Source of the DNA: an uncultured Clostridia bacterium
GTDB lineage: Bacteria; Bacillota; Clostridia; UBA1381
Length of the DNA stretch: 64,000 nt
Assembly: GCA_934476675.1 (NCBI GenBank)
Contig: CAKSOE010000001.1
Span: 343,930 to 407,929 of the forward strand
Direction: 5' to 3'
Under the pieces are notes generated by a model, which did not search any database, was not told the origin of the DNA, and saw only the letters and a program-made list of their open reading frames with translations. The position numbers and the translations under genes were made by a program. Numbering within the stretch: the stretch's first letter is position 1; every line of letters starts with the position of its first letter. Shown here piece after piece: positions 8,921 through 16,306 of this stretch.

Positions 8921-8956
8921 AGTCGTCCATTTTGCCGAATGGGCGACTATTTCTTT
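8921..8956 (+). terminator. Terminator of the antitoxin RNA
   Basis: 11-bp stem (8921-8931 with 8938-8948), 6-base loop, then ATTTCTTT. The T run is moderate. The distal arm overlaps the toxin stop codon on the other strand. Confidence 0.6.
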
Positions 8957-9015
8957 ATGTTCTTAATAATTTCCAATACTGTAATCAATACAAGTAAATA
9001 AATTATGTAGTCCAT
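8947..9015 (-). CDS. Small hydrophobic peptide, likely type I toxin (22 residues)
   Basis: The peptide begins MDYIIYLLVL, is almost wholly hydrophobic for its first 17 residues, and ends in a Lys-rich tail (KNIKK). That is the layout of membrane-acting type I toxins. An unusually strong ribosome site (AGAGGGGGTG) sits six to seven bases before the ATG. A perfect promoter lies at 9077-9105 and a terminator at 8823-8849, so the gene is a monocistronic unit of about 250 nt. A convergent promoter makes a complementary RNA. It is too short to match a named family by eye. A chance micro-ORF is unlikely given the signals. Confidence 0.7.
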   Translation of the reverse strand: MDYIIYLLVLITVLEIIKNIKK

Positions 9016-9076
9016 AGCAAACACCCCCTCTATGAGAGTGTCGGAACAGTCGCCGTAATTCCTTGCTACACCCGGT

Positions 9077-9105
9077 ATTATATCACGGTTTTTATCACTT
9101 GTCAA
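9077..9105 (-). promoter_or_regulatory. Promoter of the toxin gene
   Basis: On the minus strand: TTGACA (9105-9100), 17-base spacer, TATAAT (9082-9077). It is a perfect consensus and would start transcription near 9070, about 55 nt before the toxin ATG. Confidence 0.85.
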
Positions 9106-9114
9106 TTAAAAGGG

Positions 9115-9855
9115 TTATGTTTCCCACGCCGCAACTATGGCTTCTGTAAGCATATCTAAAACTTCCTGTTTTGAGTATACAGAAACGGGAACATCTATAT
9201 TAGCAACAGCCAAGTTAAAGGCTTCTGGTAAGTCTTGTATCGTAGCGTCTAAATTACGTAAGCATATTACTATGTACGAGATTATACCAGGTGCAAACTG
9301 TAACAAATCTATATCTATTTCGTCTATAGATGTTCTGTACGCGGTACAGTTATCTAAGCCCGTCATATCAAGATACGATATTGAAAGAAAGTTAGCTAAC
9401 GCTTGTTCATATTGTGGCAATCTGAAGTATATTTCCGCTATTGAAAGCAAGGCGTTACGTGCTGCACCGTATTTTTGTGTGTTCCAGTAGTCATACATTG
9501 CTGTAGTGTGGTAATCTATAAAAAATTCTTCTACAGACTTGTGCATAGTTTCCTTGTATAGACTATCTACGCTATGCAAGTTTAGGCGTGGGTCTAACGT
9601 ATTTCTGTAGCTATGGTAGTAAAAAATGTGGCTATACTGGCTTAATAGTTTTTTACCTATATCCGTAGCAATGTATTTTTCCTTCTTCCTTACTGTAGTT
9701 ATACCCAAAAGCCCTATTTGTTGATAGTATTTAAGCCTTTGAAGTACGTCGTCTACCTGGTAATCATAATGCCAGTATTGAGGAATAGGAAAACCGACAG
9801 CCCGATTATCCGCATACCACAGTAACAAAATATCTTCTAATGTTAAGTTTGTCAC
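9115..9855 (-). CDS. Prophage protein of unknown function, N-terminal winged-helix-like
   Basis: 246 residues. I do not recognise the family with certainty. The first about 75 residues (LEDILLLWYADNRAVGFP, then a helix pair and GLLGITTVRKKEKYIATDIGKKLL) look like a winged-helix domain with a strand-rich wing. The rest is helical with many aromatic residues and may form TPR-like hairpins (ALLSIAEIYFRLPQYEQALANFLSISY). The gene is alone and leftward, with a promoter whose start region carries the 9877-9893 operator. It is therefore controlled with the lysogeny genes. A lysogenic-conversion or regulatory role is possible. Confidence 0.7.
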   Translation of the reverse strand: MTNLTLEDILLLWYADNRAVGFPIPQYWHYDYQVDDVLQRLKYYQQIGLLGITTVRKKEKYIATDIGKKLLSQYSHIFYYHSYRNTLDPRLNLHSVDSLYKETMHKSVEEFFIDYHTTAMYDYWNTQKYGAARNALLSIAEIYFRLPQYEQALANFLSISYLDMTGLDNCTAYRTSIDEIDIDLLQFAPGIISYIVICLRNLDATIQDLPEAFNLAVANIDVPVSVYSKQEVLDMLTEAIVAAWET

Positions 9856-9876
9856 TCATTACCACCTACCGTATAA

Positions 9877-9893
9877 TTTGTCCTATAGACAAA
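9877..9893. promoter_or_regulatory. Operator (TTGTC-type) at the promoter of the 9115-9855 gene
   Basis: A 17-bp palindrome with core TTGTCCTATAGACAA. On the minus strand it lies immediately after a TATAAT whose TTGCTT -35 element is 17 bases upstream, so a bound repressor would cover the start site. The same placement recurs at 60058 and 61761. Confidence 0.75.
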
Positions 9894-9979
9894 TTATATC
9901 ATATCTTTAAATATAAAGCAATACCCTACAGCCTTTTGTAGCTGTAGGGTATTGCTGTTTTCTGGGATATGTAGGCTTG

Positions 9980-10219
9980 TTATTTGTCTATTTCTCTTAA
10001 ATCGTCTGTAGTAAGTTGTATGCGCTGATTATCTGGTAGTATAAAGGATAATTCGCAGTCTAAAAAGTCCGCTATTTTTATTAAGTCTGCTGCTGAAAAA
10101 CTGCCGCGATTAAACTTATTAGCCAATGACTGTACCGTTATACCTAAATAACTTGCTAACTCAACGTTTTTCTTACCTCTAATCTGTAACAAACCCTTTA
10201 CCTTGTTTGTTATCTGCAA
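9980..10219 (-). CDS. XRE-family repressor (early switch)
   Basis: 79-residue single-domain helix-turn-helix protein: NVELASYLGITVQSLANKFNRGSFSAADLIKIADFLDCEL is a classical Cro/C1-type fold, followed by a short acidic tail. It is divergent from the early operon. Its own promoter and the rightward promoter carry inverted copies of one 19-bp site, so it probably sets the lysis/lysogeny decision and autoregulates. There is no peptidase or dimerisation domain, so induction would not be by RecA-stimulated self-cleavage. Confidence 0.85.
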   Translation of the reverse strand: MQITNKVKGLLQIRGKKNVELASYLGITVQSLANKFNRGSFSAADLIKIADFLDCELSFILPDNQRIQLTTDDLREIDK

Positions 10220-10252
10220 GTTTCGACCCCCTTCCTTCTGTTTGTATTATAT

Positions 10253-10281
10253 AGTATACACTGTTTTGAGTATAATGTCAA
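10253..10281 (-). promoter_or_regulatory. Repressor promoter with operator O-left
   Basis: Minus strand TTGACA (10281-10276), 17-base spacer, TATACT (10258-10253). The operator AGTATACACTGTTTTGAGT (10253-10271) covers the -10 element and most of the spacer. Confidence 0.8.
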
Positions 10282-10325
10282 TACATAGCGTGAAAAAAAT
10301 AATTAAAAAAGTTTATAAAAAGGCC

Positions 10326-10354
10326 TTGACAAACTACTCAAAAAGGTGTATACT
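10326..10354 (+). promoter_or_regulatory. Early rightward promoter with operator O-right
   Basis: TTGACA (10326-10331), 17-base spacer, TATACT (10349-10354). Bases 10336-10354 read in reverse are AGTATACACCTTTTTGAGT, two mismatches from O-left. The operator again covers spacer and -10. A further TATACTCAA half-site follows. Confidence 0.82.
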
Positions 10355-10406
10355 ATACTCAACAAAGCAAAGAAACACACTAAAATGAGTAAAGGAGCTA
10401 ATAAAA

Positions 10407-10586
10407 ATGCTTAAATTAAATGATACCTTTGAACGTGGCGGCTGCTTGTGGATAGTAGAAAATGTATATACAACTGATAACCCAGAACTTTATTATAAGG
10501 AACGCGTAACGGTTAGATGTATACGAAGTAATCCCAGTGCTAACGTGTACAAGGTCGGCGATAAATTAGACTATGCAAACGTATAA
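10407..10586 (+). CDS. Small early protein, unknown
   Basis: 59 residues starting MLKLNDTFERGGCLWIVENVY, mostly beta-strand-like with two Cys. It is the first gene of the early operon, about 50 bases after the promoter, with AAAGGAGC before the ATG. I do not recognise it. The first-gene position is where Cro-like or anti-repressor proteins often lie, but no DNA-binding motif is visible. Confidence 0.7.
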   Translation: MLKLNDTFERGGCLWIVENVYTTDNPELYYKERVTVRCIRSNPSANVYKVGDKLDYANV

Positions 10587-10600
10587 GGGGGTTAATAAAA

Positions 10601-10801
10601 ATGAACAGAGAATTAAAGAAAATCACAAACCAAACTATCAAGACAGTTGTAGCCATAAATCTTTACAATAATGTAGAGCTTGACGAAAGCGACGCGCCCT
10701 GGATAGAAAACGAGGTAACAAAACTGATAGGCAACCGTGAAATGAATTATAGACTTGCGGTAGAGGAAATGATAGCGGCATATTTGAGGAAGGAGCTGTA
10801 A
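10601..10801 (+). CDS. Small early protein, unknown
   Basis: 66 residues, predicted mostly helical (NRELKKITNQTIKTVVAINLYNN, then RLAVEEMIAAYLRKEL). A GGGG run precedes the ATG. It sits four bases before the Rha-like gene. No family recognised. Confidence 0.65.
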   Translation: MNRELKKITNQTIKTVVAINLYNNVELDESDAPWIENEVTKLIGNREMNYRLAVEEMIAAYLRKEL

Positions 10802-10804
10802 ACT

Positions 10805-11506
10805 ATGAACTTACAAAACTTAATACCCACACAGGAAACAAACGAACTTATAGAAATTGAAAACGGACAGCCTGTAACCACCAGCTTAAAGGTTGCTGAA
10901 ATTTTCGGCAAGCAACACTATAACGTTTTAAGGGATATTCAAGAAAAGATATTGCCGAATGTGTCTACAGATTTTGCTAAACTCAATTTTGAGGGCAGCG
11001 ACTATAGGGATAGTACCGGACGACATTTACCTATGTACTATATAACGCGCGACGGCTTCACTATGGTAGCTATGGGTTACACCGGGGCTAAGGCTATGAA
11101 ATTCAAAGAAGCCTACATCAACGAATTTAACAAAATGGAAGCTATGCTACAGAAAAGGCGACCGAATAACGAAGATTTAATAGACCAGGCCGCCACAAAA
11201 ATTACGGCTAAGCTGTTTCCGCAGTTTGTAAAGACCGTTTCCGCTACCCTGTCTAAGGATATAGTAGAGCGTATACGGAGCTTACCGCAAGGCGAACAGC
11301 TGTTACAGCTGCCAGAGCCTGTACAACAGCCTAAACCGAAGCGGCAAACTATAACCCTGTACATAGTCATAGCCTGGGACGACGAAAACGGTACACAGGT
11401 TTATAAAACAAAGGACTATGACAAATTTATAGCCCTTGTAAAGGACATTACGCTACAAGGCAAACAGTACACCGTAGAGCGTATCAAGACAACATCATAC
11501 AAGTAG
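10805..11506 (+). CDS. Rha-family phage regulatory protein (antirepressor type)
   Basis: 233 residues. The N-terminal about 115 residues are a Rha domain: PVTTSLKVAEIFGKQHYNVLRDIQ, then YYITRDGFTMVAMGYTGAKAMKFKEAYINEFN. The C-terminal part holds a Pro/Gln linker and a short beta-rich end (QTITLYIVIAWDDENGTQVY). Rha proteins are temperate-phage regulators often fused to other modules. Here it lies third in the early operon. Its target cannot be read from sequence. Confidence 0.85.
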   Translation: MNLQNLIPTQETNELIEIENGQPVTTSLKVAEIFGKQHYNVLRDIQEKILPNVSTDFAKLNFEGSDYRDSTGRHLPMYYITRDGFTMVAMGYTGAKAMKFKEAYINEFNKMEAMLQKRRPNNEDLIDQAATKITAKLFPQFVKTVSATLSKDIVERIRSLPQGEQLLQLPEPVQQPKPKRQTITLYIVIAWDDENGTQVYKTKDYDKFIALVKDITLQGKQYTVERIKTTSYK

Positions 11507-11521
11507 AAAGGGGGCGAGAAT

Positions 11522-11848
11522 ATGAAAAATCTGCATAAGGCTTTTACCGACCGTGTAGGTGCTGTAAATTCCAAAAAAGAAGTTACAGCCGTCACGAGGT
11601 CCGTACAGCAGCCGGGACGCGAGAACAGCATAGAGCATACAGCTGTAACGGTTTTCGCAGAACGCAACACCGAAGGCAAGGTAGCGCTTTTAATTATCAC
11701 TAAATACGTGTGGCTGCAAAATGAGCTTGACGAACAAGTACCGTCTTTACGTGATATGCTTCAAAGCGAATTAGTTTTAATTTACAAAGAAGTAAAATTG
11801 TTTCAAGATGTAATTAAGACGTACCTACTATCAGCTAACGCAGAGTAA
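11522..11848 (+). CDS. Early hypothetical protein
   Basis: 108 residues beginning MKNLHKAFTDRVGAVNSKKEV. The C-terminal half is helical (WLQNELDEQVPSLRDMLQSELVLIYKEVKLFQDVIKTYLL). An AAAGGGGGC site lies ahead of the ATG. Just after the stop, 11849-11867 can form a GGGGG/CCCCC hairpin without a T run. Function unknown. Confidence 0.65.
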   Translation: MKNLHKAFTDRVGAVNSKKEVTAVTRSVQQPGRENSIEHTAVTVFAERNTEGKVALLIITKYVWLQNELDEQVPSLRDMLQSELVLIYKEVKLFQDVIKTYLLSANAE

Positions 11849-11932
11849 CGGGGGTATATCCCCCGGTAATGCGGCCAGACAGACAGTTACAAGCCTGTAA
11901 GTCGTAAATCTTATTATAAAGGCGGTTATATT

Positions 11933-12325
11933 ATGCAACTAATTGAGAACAAGCAAACCAGGCTTCAGTTATGGAGCAGACAAGCAAGGGCTACCAGGTG
12001 GGGCGTATCGTGTGTATTTCCCCCGGCTGACAGGTCCGAAGAAGATATTTTAGTAGCTGAAGCAAACTACACAATAAGCTACGACGCTATGATACGTGTA
12101 CACTACGCTTTAGGTTTTGGAGCTGTAGACGAGCTGCCAGACTACGGCGTACTGACAAGAGAAAAAACGCTTTTAAAGTATTCAGACACACGCAGACCCT
12201 ACAGCCGGGGACATTACGCAAGTGAAGCTACGGGTAACGTGGATAAGCGTAAGTCAATTCTGCACCTGTTAGGCTTAAAAACTCCCGTACTTCCTCTTGC
12301 TATAGTATTTGAAAGGTTGGTGTAA
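11933..12325 (+). CDS. Early hypothetical protein
   Basis: 130 residues, MQLIENKQTRLQLWSRQARATRWG, no recognised domain. AAAGGCGG precedes the ATG. It contains many Arg and Tyr residues and a VLTREKTLLKYSDTRRPYSRG stretch that looks surface exposed or nucleic-acid binding, but this is only impression. Confidence 0.6.
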   Translation: MQLIENKQTRLQLWSRQARATRWGVSCVFPPADRSEEDILVAEANYTISYDAMIRVHYALGFGAVDELPDYGVLTREKTLLKYSDTRRPYSRGHYASEATGNVDKRKSILHLLGLKTPVLPLAIVFERLV

Positions 12326-12330
12326 TTGTT

Positions 12331-12504
12331 ATGTTAAACACAGAAAACTATACATATGCCGTAGTGGAAATCGGCAAAGACCGTAAAATAAAGATTAAGT
12401 ATATGCACAGTCATAGCCGTATGATGAAAGCCGTTAAAGGGGCTATATCACGGCGTAACCATTATACCGTGATACGTAAGCCTGTTGCTTGTACTACAGT
12501 TTAA
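12331..12504 (+). CDS. Small hypothetical protein (57 residues)
   Basis: Starts MLNTENYTYAVVEIGKDRKIKIKYMHSHSRMM, ends with a basic stretch (ISRRNHYTVIRKP). Five bases after the previous gene, with only AGGTTGG as a ribosome site. The basic, compact composition fits a small phage protein. Modest confidence because it is short. Confidence 0.5.
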   Translation: MLNTENYTYAVVEIGKDRKIKIKYMHSHSRMMKAVKGAISRRNHYTVIRKPVACTTV

Positions 12505-12631
12505 AAAAATTTTTATGAAATTATCGGAAAATAGAAAATATTACAGGATAAAAGAGGATAAACAGGGATATAAAAACGCCGTACCTGGTAGACAAGTGGC
12601 TTATTGACGGTAAAAAATTTTTGATTTATAA

Positions 12632-12677
12632 TTGTCACACAGACAAGTCAAAACACTATACTTTGTCTATAAGACTA
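12632..12677. promoter_or_regulatory. Promoter and paired TTGTC-type operators before the second XRE gene
   Basis: TTGTCACACAGACAA (12632-12646) and TTGTCTATAAGACTA (12663-12677) flank TATACT (12657-12662). This mirrors the 60022/60058 pair: one site over the -35 region and one right after the -10. The -35 is poor (TTGTCA, 19-base spacer). The 126 bases before it (12505-12631) hold no gene I can support. Confidence 0.6.
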
Positions 12678-12699
12678 CGAAATAAAGGGGGTGTCACCT

Positions 12700-13002
12700 A
12701 TGAACAAAATCAAATTTTACCGTATTACCCAGGGACTACAGCTTAAAGCGCTGGCTATTGATACGGGGCTGTCGCTGGGACATTTGAGCCACCTGGAAAA
12801 CCACGAAAAGCAGCCTTCAAAATCTGCTATGGAAAGCATAGCCGCGGCGCTTAATAAAACAGTCCCGGAAGTGTTTTACAGCGAGTACACGGACGACGAC
12901 AGGGCTAAGCTGGATAAATGCGGCTACCGTTTGCGTGACGGCGTTATTATCGAAGCTGTTAAGGAAGGGGGCTTGCCGAATGGCACAGACACAAACATTT
13001 AA
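12700..13002 (+). CDS. XRE-family transcriptional regulator
   Basis: 100 residues. The N-terminal helix-turn-helix is clear: KIKFYRITQGLQLKALAIDTGLSLGHLSHLENHEKQPSKSAMESIAAALN. The C-terminal about 35 residues are unrecognised. The ATG at 12700 follows AAAGGGGGTG; an upstream in-frame GTG is part of that ribosome site. The 3' end overlaps the next gene. Its promoter has two TTGTC-type operators, so it either binds them or is controlled by the 61799 regulator. Confidence 0.82.
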   Translation: MNKIKFYRITQGLQLKALAIDTGLSLGHLSHLENHEKQPSKSAMESIAAALNKTVPEVFYSEYTDDDRAKLDKCGYRLRDGVIIEAVKEGGLPNGTDTNI

Positions 13003-13195
13003 AGACCTTGAGGAATTACCCGCTATGCTTACCGTAGCTGATGTACGCGGCTTGTTTGGTATAGGACAGCGGCAAGCGTACGAGCTTGTACATACCGAGG
13101 GTTTTCCGACATTGAAAATAGGTACTACTATCCGAATACCTAAACATTTGCTTGATAAATGGATAAAAGAAAATTTAGTAAAGGGGGCTATATAA
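12980..13195 (+). CDS. Excisionase-like helix-turn-helix protein
   Basis: 71 residues from the ATG at 12980, which follows GGAAGGGGG; translation overlaps the preceding gene by 23 bases. LTVADVRGLFGIGQRQAYELVHTEGFPTLKIGTTIRIPKHLLDKWI is the MerR/AlpA-like fold shared by phage excisionases. It could be the excisionase for the tRNA-Thr integrase, although int lies at the other end of the prophage. In the circular form they are closer. A small activator is the alternative. Confidence 0.75.
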   Translation: MAQTQTFKDLEELPAMLTVADVRGLFGIGQRQAYELVHTEGFPTLKIGTTIRIPKHLLDKWIKENLVKGAI

Positions 13196-14499
13196 TGCCG
13201 TACATAAAAAAAGTGCGTATACAAGGCTTCCAGTCGCATTTAGACAGTACGTTTACGCTGTCGCCGGGGCTGAACGTTATAACGGGACCGTCCGACGCCG
13301 GGAAAACTGCTATAATTCGTGCGTTACGCTGGTTAGCTTTTAATGAGCCGCAGGGCGAAGCCTTTATACACACTATACGAGATACCGACGGAAATATAAC
13401 GCAGTCGGCAGAACAGGCTACCGTAACCATTGAATTTGATAACGGTATCACGATAAGCAAGACCCGGCGTAAAGGTAAGACGGTATACACGCACAGCGCT
13501 TACCCCGACCCGTGGGAAAAGGCAGAACTACCGTTAGAAATCAAAGAGAGCTTAGGACTTATAAAACAGTCTTACGGTGATAATTTTGACACGTGCCTAA
13601 ACTTTGCGTATCAGCTTGACCCGCCATTTATGCTTAGCGAAACGGGAAGCACGGGGGCTAAAGTCTTAGGTAAGTTAGCCGGGACAGAAGTTGTAGATAA
13701 ATCTATAGGCGTTGTCGTAAAGCAGACACATCAGACCAGGGAAATTATAAGACATTCGGAAAAGGCTGTAGGACAGTATGACGTGGAGCTTTTGGAGTAT
13801 CTAAGGACTGAAGAAAATTTAGAGGTAGTCGAAGGCTTAGAAAAGCTATGCGCAAGCATTGACACAAAAACCGTAAGACATACACAGCTGACAGAGCTTA
13901 AAACCCGGTTAGAGCTTAGACAGACGACCGTAAAAAACTATACGACAAGGTTAGAGCAACTGCAACACGTACCGACGCTTGTATGTACTATGGATAAAAT
14001 AAACGGTTTACACAGTAAGGTGCAACAGTTAAAGACGTTAGCTAAAGGCTTCTGGGACAGCGTAAACCGCCGAAAAGACTTACATACAACACTAAAGCAG
14101 CTGCAAGAAGTCCCGGACTTATTTGTAGACCTTGAAAAAGCCGTAACGGATAACGACAGGCTTACAGCTGTAAAGAACGTTGCAGAACGTCAGAAACGGG
14201 CAGAAAACAGCGTAGAACGATTAAGGGGTATACTTAATAACCTTAAATCTACAGACGGCTTAGACGGCAAAATAAACGCCGTAAAGTTAAAGGCTGAACG
14301 GTTAGCGAAACTACAGGACAGTAAAAACGCTTACGAAATGCGAAACGGCAAAGTTAAGACTACCGAAAACACTTTACATTACTATGACGATATGTGTAAA
14401 ACGGCTAAGCAAAGCCTTACGGAAGCCTGGGAAGCCGCCGGGGGCGTGTGTCCTTTATGTAATCAGCCTATAAAGGGGGAAAATAAATGTATACAGTAA
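13195..14499 (+). CDS. Rad50/SbcC-like ATPase, N-terminal half with coiled coil and zinc hook
   Basis: 434 residues from the ATG at 13195, which overlaps the previous stop by one base. The N-terminus is an SMC/Rad50-type lobe: IKKVRIQGFQSH, then Walker A GPSDAGKTA near residue 30. A long heptad-rich coiled coil spans about residues 180-410. The protein ends with CPLC at residues 419-422, a zinc-hook motif, and only about 12 residues more. The returning coil and the C-terminal ATPase lobe are missing here but appear in a separate gene at 17877. The Mre11-like partner is at 18855. Likely role: end processing or recombination of phage DNA. Confidence 0.82.
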   Translation: MPYIKKVRIQGFQSHLDSTFTLSPGLNVITGPSDAGKTAIIRALRWLAFNEPQGEAFIHTIRDTDGNITQSAEQATVTIEFDNGITISKTRRKGKTVYTHSAYPDPWEKAELPLEIKESLGLIKQSYGDNFDTCLNFAYQLDPPFMLSETGSTGAKVLGKLAGTEVVDKSIGVVVKQTHQTREIIRHSEKAVGQYDVELLEYLRTEENLEVVEGLEKLCASIDTKTVRHTQLTELKTRLELRQTTVKNYTTRLEQLQHVPTLVCTMDKINGLHSKVQQLKTLAKGFWDSVNRRKDLHTTLKQLQEVPDLFVDLEKAVTDNDRLTAVKNVAERQKRAENSVERLRGILNNLKSTDGLDGKINAVKLKAERLAKLQDSKNAYEMRNGKVKTTENTLHYYDDMCKTAKQSLTEAWEAAGGVCPLCNQPIKGENKCIQ

Positions 14500-16102
14500 A
14501 TGACTTCTTTTGTGGGTGCGGCGGTTTAGGCTTAGGGTTTAAACAGGCCGGTTACGGTCTATCCGGGGCGTGGGACTTTGATAAGTATGCCGTACAAACG
14601 TACAACGCAAATGTAGACAACAGGGTTATACGGGCAGATATAACCGAAATGACGATAGACGACGTACCGTACGCCGACGTCTGGACTTTCGGCTTCCCGT
14701 GCCAGGACCTTAGTGTAGCTGGTAATCAAAAAGGAATGTTACTTAAATGTAAAGACTGTCAAGAGGTGTACGAGGTACGCGACGAAAATATAGCACCGTC
14801 GGACGTAAGGTGTCCGAAATGCGGCGGCAGTAATTACGAGCCTATGAGCCGAAGCGGTTTGTTTTTTGAAATTATGCGGCTGCTTGATGAAGCTGCTAAG
14901 AGAGAGAGAGAGAGCCAGAAGCTACCGCGTATCTTGCTTGCGGAAAATGTAAAAGCCTTACGCCCCTACCTTCCTATCCTGGAAGCTGAATATAATAAAC
15001 GCGGTTACAGAATGTACTACACTATGTATAATTCTAAGTTTTGGAATGTTCCGCAAAACCGTGAACGATATTTTGTTGTAGGTGTACGGTCTGACCTAAA
15101 CGGTGACTTTGAATTTCCTACGGAGCAACACGAGTACGTACCTAAATTGTCGTCGATTTTGGAAACTAACGTAGACGAAAAGTATTACATAGCCGACGAT
15201 AAAGCAAAGGTAATCATAAAACAGGCTTTAAAGAAACTGGATAGCTTAGGGGAATGTCACGCTACAATTACCCCGGACCGTGTAGACAAAAGACAGAACG
15301 GACGTAGAGCTAAAGAAAATGAAGAAGCTATGTTTACGCTTACCTCCTAGGATTTACACGGCGTAATTATAAACGATACCTACGGCTACGACGGTGTACG
15401 GACTTATGAAAACACAGCCCCGACATTACGCAGTAGTCGGCAAGGCGTAAAAGTAGTGGAAAAAGACTTGATACCACCGGGCGACGACACAGCCAGCGCG
15501 TTAATACACAGTCGCGGTCTGGAAACACGTAAGGACGGTATAAGTCACTGTTTAAAGGGAGCTGAAGGCGGCAGCAGTAAAAATTTTGTTGTAGAAAGGA
15601 CGGACAAAAAACTTGATACCTAAAATTATACAGCTTGCACATAAAGAAAACAGTGGGGCAAAAGGGGTACGTACATCACGTTGACGGAATTGTAGGCGCT
15701 TGTACCGCAACGGACTACAAAGACCCTAAATGTGTGCTGGAATTTATAAGGGGTGACGAAATGGATAAAAACGCAGATATTAACGTAATCGGTATGCTAC
15801 AGAACAGCGGAACGACACAAGAACATAACAACCGAGTACACGACCCGGACGGTATAAGCCCTACCGCAACAGCTGTAGCTGGCGGTACACATCATATTAA
15901 AATACTTGACCCTACAAATTATAGGGTACGGAAACTTACGCCGACGGAGTACGGCAGACTACAGGGCTTCCCTATGGATAACTGGGAACAGGTAGTAAGC
16001 AATTCACAGGCTTATAAACAGTTTGGAAACGCTGTAACCGTCAACGTAGCAAGGGCTATAGCTACAGCTATTTACAGATTTTTAGGTAAGCAAGGGGGTT
16101 AA
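14487..16102 (+). pseudogene. C5-cytosine DNA methyltransferase, broken by one stop and two frameshifts
   Basis: The first open segment (14487-15350) has motif I (DFFCGCGGLGLGFKQAG), the catalytic PCQ motif (GFPCQDLSVAG), a CxxC...CxxC insert and ENV/NRER motifs. TAG at 15348 interrupts a frame that continues TLTS(stop)DLHGVIINDTYGYDG, the spot where a CAG codon would read through. That frame is lost at an A6 tract (15606-15611). A second shift at a G4 run (15655-15667) leads into 15668-16102, which carries the C-terminal motifs (RKLTPTEYGRLQGFP, YKQFGNAVTVNVA). TAG is used as a genuine stop by other prophage genes, so recoding is not the explanation. The start overlaps the Rad50-half gene by 13 bases. 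Confidence 0.85.
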
Positions 16103-16107
16103 ATACT

Positions 16108-16302
16108 ATGGCTAAATATCAAGTAGAAGTCGGTGGTTTTGTAAGTACCTACAGACAACGTACTTTTATCGTGTACGGTGATGATGAAACCGAAGCGGAA
16201 CAAAAAGCGATAGAAAAATTTATAAGCGCCCAGCAAGTCAAAGCGGGTAATATGTGTGATGAAGGTATCGTAAATAATATACGGTTATTGCGAAAGAGGT
16301 GA
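16108..16302 (+). CDS. Small hypothetical protein
   Basis: 64 residues, MAKYQVEVGGFVSTYRQRTFIVYGDD then a helix (EAEQKAIEKFISAQQ). Reads as a small alpha/beta protein. It sits five bases before the adenine methyltransferase gene and may be its partner, but I recognise no family. Confidence 0.65.
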   Translation: MAKYQVEVGGFVSTYRQRTFIVYGDDETEAEQKAIEKFISAQQVKAGNMCDEGIVNNIRLLRKR

Positions 16303-16306
16303 TGTA

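Larger units (their letters stand above)
8816..8956 (+). ncRNA. Candidate type I antitoxin RNA (antisense to toxin mRNA)
   Basis: An RNA starting near 8816 would contain four stems: CCGCC/GGCGG with a GTAA tetraloop (8828-8849), GCGGAA/TTCCGC, GTTAGG/CCTAAC, and the 11-bp stem 8921-8948 followed by a T-rich tail. All of it is complementary to the 3' untranslated part of the leftward toxin mRNA. Convergent overlap at the 3' ends is the arrangement of txpA/ratA-type systems in Firmicutes. The exact ends are inferred from promoter and hairpin positions. Confidence 0.65.

Noticed and set aside
11849..11867. GGGGG/CCCCC hairpin after the 11522 gene as terminator
   Set aside because: No T run follows and transcription must continue into the next early genes.
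15348..15350. TAG in the methyltransferase frame as a sign of stop-codon reassignment (TAG = Gln)
   Set aside because: Other prophage genes end properly on TAG (for example those ending at 11506 and 20450), and the same gene has two frameshifts, so decay or sequencing error explains it better.
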